Source: Syngnathus acus
Lineage: Eukaryota; Chordata; Actinopteri; Syngnathiformes; Syngnathidae
Assembly (NCBI RefSeq): GCF_901709675.1
Contig: NC_051089.1
Span: forward strand, 9,235,476-9,299,475
Length of the DNA stretch: 64,000 nucleotides
Direction: 5' to 3'
Within the stretch, counting starts at the first letter, position 1; every line of letters starts with the position of its first letter. Of the stretch, positions 55,601 through 64,000 are shown one piece after another. Position numbers and translations under genes: made by a program. The notes under the pieces are model-generated. The model worked only from the letters and a program-made list of their open reading frames with translations. It did not search any database and had not been told where the DNA came from.

Positions 55601-58600
55601 AAGACCAAGGGCGAGTCACGAGTCGTACAGATGACAGACTGTAAGCGGGTTCTTTCAGAGCCAAACGAAGGGCTTGCTTTCATTCATTCTGATGACTTAA
55701 TTTCTATCTATTCGCTGTAAGATGTCGCTGTGGTGGTAAACAACCTTTAATGCCACCTGCAGAGGCCATTTCAATAAATCTGTTTACTTGACACGCAAGG
55801 GCAGATTTGCTCTTAGTATACCAGCTCTACAGTCTTAACGGCCTGGTGGCACAGGAATAAATAAAAGGTCATTGCAATTATGGAAATGAGGCCCGGGCTC
55901 ATTACAGGGGGTAACTGTACATTTTCGGAGTGTATGAGGCATAAAAAGTTAAAGTATCTTAGCACCTTCAATTCTTTGGGAAATGACTCTAGCCGTGTCA
56001 AAGGATGAACCACTATCAGGCCTGTTTAGCTCGGTTGAAGAAGACACAGAAAAATGCATTTTCCTCCAATCAAAAGTTGAAAACGTTGCATGTACCTGTT
56101 ATCGTTAAGCTGTGTGTATCGTGGCTGAGGGTCTGGGTCGCCGTCATTCACATCATAGCTGGCATCTGGGTCCTATGATACAACATGACAATTGTGAAAA
56201 TTATTTGAGCATATTTATATAAAAGATGAAAATGAAGTGGATTCCCCTTTATTTAAAACCTTACATAGTTTTGACTGAGGTCTGGATGATTCTTTTCGAT
56301 TCCATCATCCAGGATGGACACCACCACTCCTTTACCTGTGTAGCCCAACTGCCAAGCAGCTTTGGCATTCAAGTCACGGTGGTTGGTGTTGTACTGCGGA
56401 TGAAAACATATTCCCTGTATTTTTGATTCATTGTGACACAGTAAAGAAAGAAACTGCAAAATGGCTTTCAAATGTTCATTCAAACAAACATATGTCATCT
56501 TAGGTAGGTTTTGGTGTAAAGGAAATAACAGGAAAGCAATAAGGCACGCCGCAAAAGACATGATTCAGTCATAAAGTATCAGTGCAACAAGTTTGCTTTG
56601 TCATTAATGCCGAGCAAAACACTGGAGACTTGGACGATGGCTCACAAATCATTTTGTATGCCGTTTGATTTGCACTTGACATTCAATCTGACCTTTTCAA
56701 AGCTGAGGCTTTCATCTGCTTCAAAGCTAGTTTGCAATATTTACAAAAAGTCTGATCCAGTGGGCTCTTCTTGCAGATGGCGTTAGAAGTGCATCCTACC
56801 AGACAACGATGTTTGTTCTTCAAAGAAAATCAACATAAGCTGTGACAATGCTGATAAAAACGTGCGTGAGACAGACGGAAAATCAACAGATAAAACCAAT
56901 GCCATGGTCATTGACAATGTGTTTGGAAAAATGACAAAGATGTAACAAGTTCGCCTCTAATTGCATCAGTTCATCAACTGCATCATTATCACAGACATAA
57001 AACTAGTGATTTTAGTCTTCAAATTATTTTGTCATTTAACTCTTCTCATCTCGCTTTCCAGTTAAGTAAACAAAAAATGGCTGTCTCCCCACGCATGAAT
57101 AAAAGAAATGGAAGAGACAGCAGCCGAAGCGGCACCGAGCTCTTTTGTAGCCACGTTTGCAAAGTGCATGTATACATTTTGATCAAAGCAAAACCGGTTC
57201 CAGCAGTGAAAGGGATTTGAGAAAAGCGAAGGTGTTGCTCCAGTTTCTATTGACACTAGACTTTGGAGAAGCTTTTCAACCTTGTGCTGTCATGTTTTGA
57301 AAAAACAAATTAAAAATGTTTTCCCAAACAAATTGCATCTTCGTTTGATTCATAATTCATCAATTCTTTGTATCATTATTGAAGTTTTAAAGATACAATT
57401 TCTGCATAAACAATGTGTGCCTTTTGTTTAAAAACAAGCCCCTTAACAACTACTAATCGAATTGAAGCACCCTCGGAGCAGCAGTTAGCAAAACATTTGG
57501 CAGCCTGAAATTCAGTGAAACATAAAAATAGATTAAAAAAAATATCTATATATATTTTCCCTTGCTCTCCTGAGGGTAAAGATCAGGTGATGTTAATATT
57601 TGTCACCTCTTTCAGATGTTTCTGCAATTAATTAAGGGCAATATAAAAAAAAAAATGGCTTGACTATTTATTTTGGTAGCTCAACCAGTGTGCAGTGACA
57701 AATTCAAGTACACAAAAACACACACACATGCAGAGCTCAGGACAATGTCAACTCACCAGGTACCACTGCTCCAGAAATTTTGGATCAGCCGGTTCTACGT
57801 AGATATCCCTTTTTTTCCTACGTTTGGCTACCTGTTGCTCTGCCCAGGTCACCTAAACACAGAAATGAGCATGGGAAAAAAGTCGGTCGACATTAGTATC
57901 AAGAAAACCGAGTCAGAAATAATGGCAACCATTTGTCTTAATTGTGCTGAGGTTTATGTTGCTATCGCAGTTTGAGTGAGGGAGATTCAAAGACGCGGCT
58001 GGGAGAGCACGGTTCAGCCGTGGCAACCTGCAGATAAACTTATTGAATGTCCGTGCACATCGAGCAGCTTTCTATAAGATTCACTTCCAGAGACAAGCTG
58101 ATGTATTGCCGGTGTCTTGTGTTAAAGCTACAGAGACTGCCGCTCTGTCAACTGCTGATTGATGTGTATGGGCATTCGGACATGGATGCTGATCTCGAGT
58201 AGCAGCAGGAACAGCACTCGGAGAGATTTCTACTTCAATTTCCAAGAGACAGTGACACAATCATACATTCGGTTTTTTTCATTCCTTTCTGCGACATCTT
58301 ATCAGTCAAACCTCATGAAAGGAAATCTGTCAATGATTTAAGTGTGCATCTATGTAAAAAAATTATAATTTAATATGCATCTCCATAAGATTAAAGAGTG
58401 GTTAACTAAAGTGGAACATGAGGATAATTTATTTAAGAGCCTTTTCGGTTCTAGCATGCGTGCAAGTCCATAAAGCAACATCTATAATGCTTGAATAAGT
58501 ATGGTGTTTAATAACTTGACTGACTAAACTCCAGTAGTCATCCTAGAAAAGTGGAGGCTATTGCAGCTGTTAAGTGGAAACCAATTCTGTTTTCAATTTT

Positions 58601-61600
58601 CTTGTCGGCATAATGACGACATGTCCTAATTATTTTGTATATAGTGTAGCGTAGCACTGCATTAAAACATCGACTGGCCCTATACAGAAATTGGACGAGG
58701 GCGAGATAATGGAATCAAATTCACACTGCGCTGTGATGTCATTATAACATAATATAGTATGATTTAAAATGGGGCAAAGGTGGACTAAAGGATGGTTAAG
58801 TGAGCAATTTCTCTCCGCCGGTCTTTATTGGATTTCTGTTTAAGGAAAATAGCAGTATCGACTTAAAAGCTTCTTTTGCAGGCAGAGTGACAGTTATGTG
58901 CAGCCAGCATATTTGACTCTCTTCAAAAGCCCATGTGTTTCTTAGAAATCCTACCCACAGTACTGCAAAGAATTTCTCTTCATTGAAAATGATCTATAAG
59001 AGTACTGCAAAGAATTTCTCTTCATTGAAATTGATCTATAGGCTTGTTTTTACACAGCAGTACAGATTAGTTCACTTTGCTACGCATGCGGCATGAAGCG
59101 ATAAATCAAATCATTTTCTTGCAAAAATGAAATAGGTTAGAAGGAAACCGTCTGTTTTAGAGAATGTTCTAAAGTTTGGTATTACTTCGAACCAAAAAAA
59201 GAAAAATTATTCTGTTTTAAAAAAATATTCAGTAGACGCTAGTGCTAAAAACAGTCATATTATCTGACCTTTACCTTTCACACAGCAGCTTTTTATTAGT
59301 GCAGTGATTCCCAACCTTTATTGTGCCAAGGCACATTTGAACTTAGAAAAATTTCAGGGCACAGCGCACGCCTACACCGCCAGGCAAAAATGTCACAAAA
59401 AGTGGATACGCATTCCCATCATATACCTCTGCTATCTTACAGAGGAGAGTAAATTTGTTCTGTCTGTCTCTCTAAAATTATTGGCCAAGATAGATGAACA
59501 AAGATACAAATCTATTATTTTAGGGCCAATTAATTTAAATGTGATAGTTTCCCATGCCACACCTTAGGAGTTCTCACGGCACACTAATGAGTCCCAACAC
59601 ACTGGTGATTGTTCCTAGTCTTAGTAACTCATTCAGTGCACTGCACATTTACATTCGTAAACTGGAATCCAACCGTTTACCGCCACTGCCAAGTACCATT
59701 TTTAGCGGGTAGGTGTGGAAGAGGGCCTAACCCAGCTTGTCTGTGAAGTTCACATTCGTAAATCACTTTGAGGACTAAAAGATTCCTGTTGATGGTGGCG
59801 CTGTATCGCTTTGGGTTTAAGATTAGCATAGCTTTCGAATAAAAGTTAAAGATTAGAGTGGAATCTCAGTTTGTCACGATTATGAGTGACGTGTTGGAAG
59901 TGGGCCACGTTTAGGAACCTCCACTCAAACACAGTATATACTGTAAATGTATTGAATAAACTGAGTCTATGTTGCTGTAGTTAGGAGAAAGTGGGTCGCA
60001 ATCATTAAAATAGGCTGCCGCGGTAAACACTTTTCTACCATCAAAAAGCCCATCAAAAGCCCTTCTTGTCTTGTTTTTTTGTTCTTTGCAATTTGAGGTG
60101 TCACAGAAGAAAAAACTATTATCCTCAAAGTCACAGACTGAATATGAAAAGGACAAATTTTATTTTCTAGTGAAAGATTAAAAGGGCCTCTTTGTTCGGT
60201 CCGGTAAGTAAACTGTCACAGAACACAATTTTCTGCGGGTCTTTAAAGATCGGTTAACATGATTAAAAACAGCCGGCAATGTGGGGGAACATTGCTTTGA
60301 AAACAGCTGGAAGTGAAGAAATTTTGCCTCAAAGGTTGTGCAATAAAATATTAAGGGTGTCGTCATTTTTTGTCAAGGGCAATTTCAAGCGTTTTGTTTT
60401 TGTTAATCTGCCTGATTTTCCATTGTTTTTCAGTCTGGTTTTAAGTATTAGCTTTGTCTGTTCTCAGTGACCATTGAAGCAATTCTGTCCATATGCGCCT
60501 CATTAATCACAGGGCGCAAAGCATTGCCAGCAAAAAAGGAAAATAATGAATACACAGTTGACTTACTCCACTGCATCAGTAAGACTAAAAAAAAAATAAT
60601 AATAATAATTCGCAACAAAACATTAAGATTCCTTCTCATCCAATAACCTTCATACACGATTAGCATGAAAGTAGCAAACACAGCCAGGCTTTAAGTCCTC
60701 ATTAGGGCCTATTAAAAGGGTTCTCTGTTAGGCAGCATCTGAGATCTGGCCATGCTCCACATTTTGTTGTTCGTAAATAAACACACGGTGGAAACATCTT
60801 TTATTCAAATTCCTTCTCGGTTAGTTAACAAGTGGGCTGTGAACTGGAACAAGTATCATTTCGCAATGGAAGAACAGCTGTGGAATTTGTTATATGTTAA
60901 AAGGAAAAAGATCGTTGAGGCATCGTTGTGACCTAGAGTGAACTTTACAAGGAGGATATATGAAAGGATTATGCTTCACATTCTCTGAGGTGCTGTGGGG
61001 AACAGAGGAATTCAACAACAGGAAATGGAGGCCCAGTGGTAAAGGAAATCCCAAATAGAGAGGGAGGTGGCTTTAGCTCGAACAAGAACGGCACACCATT
61101 GCTCTTTTCCCCGGACTGCACCTGACAGTCAAGTTATAATGGGCATTAAAAGTAAATGGTTGAAAATTATACAATAAAGGCTCTTTGGACTGTTGTGAAA
61201 AAGTTGTATTCATGAAAAAATGCTGGCCATTCTCATGATTTATTTTACAACTGGCTGAAAAATTGTATTCTGAACTTGAAGGGACCATCTTTTGTGGCAT
61301 TCTAAATAAGCTTTAACTTCTATCTGTCTCCTTGGATATGCTTGCATTTGGGAAATAAACGGAAAATAAGAATTTGAATAACATATAAAAGTAAGCAATG
61401 TTTAATATATTTGTTTTAATTAAAATCTCTTCGCAAATCATTCATTCCCAACACTGGGAAAGAGCAGAAAACTATTTTAAATTGATGTTTTGATCATTGC
61501 CCTACATTGAATGTCTTCACCACTTTCTTTGCAGCATCCAGTTAAAACTTACCCATCCACCAAATGGAAAAAAAGGCATTGTGACTCAGTGGAAAATCAA

Positions 61601-62507
61601 AAACCTTACTCATCATTTCATGCATCAGATAGATTATAACTTTATCCGCCCTACGCAAAAAAGTGTGATTGATTAATAAATACTCACATGTAACTATGAC
61701 AGTCCCAGACAGCAAACAAAAATATGCTTCTTGTGAATATTTTGATTCTGTTCCATTAAGTTACTTCGGTAATGCAATTTACAGAAGAAAAAAAAACGTT
61801 TAGGCTTTTTCCCAGTGTTTATCGTTAAGTAGTAACTGTCTTCAAAATCCCTCATATCCCCATTGCTATGAATACTAATTTCACACAGATTTTCACTTTG
61901 TCCTTCCCAGTGGAGAAGGTTTTGGGCTCATTTTCAAGTTAACCTCAAACTGACTTGCCATACTACTGGAAAATATAGAAATGTGAAATTTCCATTAAGA
62001 TCAGTCAAGAAGACTGAAGTGAACTGAATTTTAGAGGTCTGCAGAGGAATGTTTATGACTAGCGGGCCTCCTCCGGGAAGAGTCTGTTCAGCTTCCATCA
62101 GTCCTCCTATGACAACATCCCAAATAGATGCTGAGGCATTTCTGACATTTAAAATAACCAACAGTATAGACCCAGGAATGTGCTTTTGGCTGTTTCACCT
62201 CTACCACTTACCTGCATTTGTAAAGGCTACGAACTAACCCTCGGGTTATCTTTTAAGACGAGAGATGTGTTTGATACGTAATAAATAACAATAATTATAC
62301 AAGCAGTCTTATTTACAATGCTTTCATAAAGACATGTAAGTTCACTGTGCTGTACGTCAATGCGATTTAAATAAAAAAATTTAGACTCTGGACATTTAAA
62401 CCTCTTACCTTGGGATCTTTAAGTAGACGGACGTGTGTGCTCCTATGATCAGACAGCGATCGCTTCGCCACGGTACGATGCTTGAAGTGATAATAGTCAC
62501 CAAAAAC
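40074..62507 (-). CDS. furin: Furin proprotein convertase, partial (N-terminal exon beyond window), 739 aa seen
   Basis: Calcium-dependent subtilisin-like endoprotease of the trans-Golgi network and endosomes that cleaves precursors after R-X-K/R-R. Fourteen coding exons join in phase (listed in the domain entries). Adding the missing ~60 residues gives about 800 aa, against 794 in human. Assignment to furin rather than PCSK5/6 rests on the single-pass membrane anchor and the tail ending [12 protein letters not shown], nearly the human tail, and on adjacency to fes. The signal peptide exon was looked for in 62508-64000 and not found. Teleosts have furina and furinb; the copy cannot be decided. 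Confidence 0.95.
41806..44571 (-). CDS. furin: furin exons: end of catalytic domain and P domain
   Basis: Exons 44454-44571, 42757-42936, 42556-42680 and 41806-41913. They include [54 protein letters not shown] and FILVLYGTA, matching the P domain that folds and stabilises convertases. Where human has RGD this protein has RGN (Asn codon 42813-42815). The 44454 exon uses a weak GTTTGT donor, but the phase and the alignment with the next exon fit. Confidence 0.92.
41940..42000. repeat. AT-rich (TATA)n tract in furin intron
   Basis: TATATATGTATATATAGATA-type degenerate dinucleotide repeat just upstream (in the coding sense) of the 41806-41913 exon acceptor. Confidence 0.8.
44782..56393 (-). CDS. 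furin: furin exons: subtilisin-like catalytic domain
   Basis: Exons 56265-56393, 56096-56172, 52585-52673, 48471-48643, 46700-46912, 45192-45292 and 44782-44885. The catalytic triad is visible: Asp in [15 protein letters not shown], His in [10 protein letters not shown] (codon after the 56096/52673 junction) and Ser in [11 protein letters not shown]. The oxyanion Asn is in [13 protein letters not shown]. The 48471-48643 exon ends at a weak donor (GTCTGT) followed at once by a (TGAG)n tract. Confidence 0.95.
48337..48454. repeat. (CTCA)n microsatellite in furin intron, next to a splice donor
   Basis: About 29 CTCA units; in the coding sense TGAG/GAGT units. It begins 17 nt into the intron that follows the 48471-48643 exon. 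See finding. Confidence 0.97.
57757..62507 (-). CDS. furin: furin exons: prodomain and activation site
   Basis: Exons 62409-62507 and 57757-57852. The first carries [20 protein letters not shown], containing the histidine used as the pH sensor and the internal second cleavage site (KR before SLS). The second carries the primary autocleavage site RRKKR before DIYVEP (human RTKR). The donor of the second exon is GTGAGT. The two exons are 4.6 kb apart. Confidence 0.93.
58959..59042. repeat. 42-bp tandem duplication in furin intron
   Basis: Copies 58959-59000 and 59001-59042 (starting AGTACTGCAAAGAATTTC) differ at two positions. A simple recent duplication. Confidence 0.9.
59302..59604. mobile_element. 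Non-autonomous hAT-like element in furin intron
   Basis: The left end CAGTGATTCCCAACC and the right end, complement CAGTGTGTTGGGACTC, are imperfect inverted repeats of the hAT type. GTGCCAAGGCACA and CACGGCACACTAATGA lie just inside. About 303 bp, no transposase. A clear 8-bp target duplication was not seen. Confidence 0.6.
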
Positions 62508-64000
62508 CTGAAATACAATAACAAAGTAGTTAAGTTCAGGATAAGAGCAAACCAAAATATGCAGTCATATAAAAAGAATCCATTAAATTATGAAAATCCA
62601 TCCATTTTCTTTACCGATTTGCCGACTGGGGATAATAATTGCTAAATTATTTAACCGGATAAATGGAACGGATTACTTGTCTGCAACCAACAGAGGCGCT
62701 GCTGATTCAGAGGAAGGAATTAACATTCAGAGACATCTTTCCATATTTTTCACCACTTTTGGAATGTTGCTCAAGACCATTTATTTATTCATGAGCTACT
62801 TTAATTGAAAACAATTACTCTACAATACATATAATGGACCATTGTATAGCAAAAGGTTTTTCCTTGATTCTGTGATTCCGCAGCCATACACAAACAAAGA
62901 CATGTTTTGTTGACACGTTCATGTCCCTGACGAGCAAGCAGTTAGTACTTCACGTACTTTACCAGAGTGATTATAAGACCAGTCTGTGCCAGCCAGAGCT
63001 GTTGCCATCTCTCAGTCAACAAAACGCCTATAAAAACGCAGTACTGAGCGAATTTGAGGCTTTTGTTTCTTCAAACATGCGTCAACACTAAAGACCAATT
63101 CTGAAAATGCACCCTGCTGATTTCACAGGTACATTTTGTCAATTTCAAATTGGCCACTTCACTTAGTCTATCAATATGTGTTGTGAACATCAAACTGGCC
63201 TGTTCATTGAGTCCCTTTCCACAAGCTCTTCAATTAGTTATCCAGATGAAACTGGAGGGATTTCACTCGGAAAACTTGGACTGCAAAACGGTGGTGGTTG
63301 CTGCACATACTAAAACAGCATATTTAGATACAGCCAGCTAAATACGACAATAACACAGAGAGGGAACACGGCGACAGATTAAAGCATTGCGTTGTAAGCC
63401 TTGAAAATGTCGCATATGACGATGATGACAACACAATGCATATTGCCTATTTGTGTTGTAGCATTTATTTCATCCAAAATAAACTAAACTAATCCCTGAG
63501 TCGTGTTTAAATCAAAGTAAATAGACCGAATGCAGCCTAAGTCCCCTACACAAAGCCAACAGACGGACGGGAGAGATGCAACATCCAAGAGGGATGGTAC
63601 ACTTTAAAGAGTAATATTCAGCTCTGTGTGCTCGCCATAACCACACGTCAACGATACGGTTTATCTGCGAGACTGAATGGATATGTGAACCCGTTAAAGA
63701 AATCGCAAAGGAAGGAAGGCAGAGGTATGAAAATGGAAAAGTGCTCAGTTTGAAGAGGCATTATTAGCCGAGCCAAGAAAAGAGGAGCAGAGTGTCTTTT
63801 GTGTTGGCTGAGATACGATCTTGGGTGGTAGGACTGATCAAAGATATGCACGGAAGGTGGGTGGGGTCCATCAAGTGCTACCAAGAAACAATGAAGTGAT
63901 CAATTCATCCATTCATCTCATGACTTCAAAGATAAACAAAAAGATCTGAACCTGGAGTGTTCCAAAAATCTGGCCATGCTAAATATCTTGCTGTGAAGTA
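62508..64000 (-). other. furin intron continuing past the right edge
   Basis: No exon for the furin signal peptide or early prodomain was recognised on the minus strand, so the intron is at least 1.49 kb. No repeat or RNA gene stands out. Confidence 0.5.

Noticed and set aside
62508-64000. Furin signal-peptide exon within the window
   Set aside because: No minus-strand sequence resembling the expected N-terminal prodomain (for example an NTWAVRI-like motif) was found; the exon most likely lies beyond the right edge.

Overview
The window is vertebrate nuclear DNA from a ray-finned fish, most likely a spiny-rayed teleost. The evidence is compact multi-exon genes with GT-AG introns, protein sequences matching vertebrate orthologues, teleost-style dispersed repeats (hAT-like, Tc1-like and L2-like relics) and long microsatellites. 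Nothing bacterial, viral or plasmid-like is visible. The species cannot be named from the sequence alone.

Left part (1 to about 8.6 kb) looks subtelomeric. It opens with a degenerate CCCTAA-type array in the orientation of a left chromosome end. A transposon relic follows, then a 235-bp satellite in nearly four copies. Next comes a roughly 195-bp satellite in which every unit carries a 72-nt tRNA-like gene on the minus strand (14 recognised copies). Four of its spacers hold 530-590-bp telomere-variant blocks. A block of about 2.0 kb of this mixture is present twice in tandem. From 8.6 to 15 kb there is gene-poor sequence with hAT, L2-like and microsatellite debris.

Right part (15 to 64 kb) holds three protein-coding genes, all on the minus strand. 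They are a complete rhcg (ammonia channel, 10 coding exons, 477 aa, 15051-18181), a complete fes (F-BAR/SH2 tyrosine kinase, 18 coding exons, 818 aa, 24718-36284) and a furin lacking only its first coding exon(s) (14 exons in the window, 739 aa, 40074-62507). The furin-fes head-to-tail pair on one strand matches the human 15q26.1 arrangement, and human RHCG lies in the same cytoband, so this is conserved synteny. The three products work separately: ammonia transport, cytoplasmic signalling, and proprotein cleavage in the trans-Golgi network.

The points most worth a second look are the tRNA/telomere composite satellite, one tRNA-like copy whose anticodon reads CUA, a long (TGAG)n tract starting 17 nt into a furin intron behind a weak splice donor, a 139-bp foldback element with a 5-bp target duplication in a fes intron, and loss of the RGD motif in furin. 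Exon limits were worked out by hand from reading frame, GT-AG rules and remembered family sequences. No search was run.
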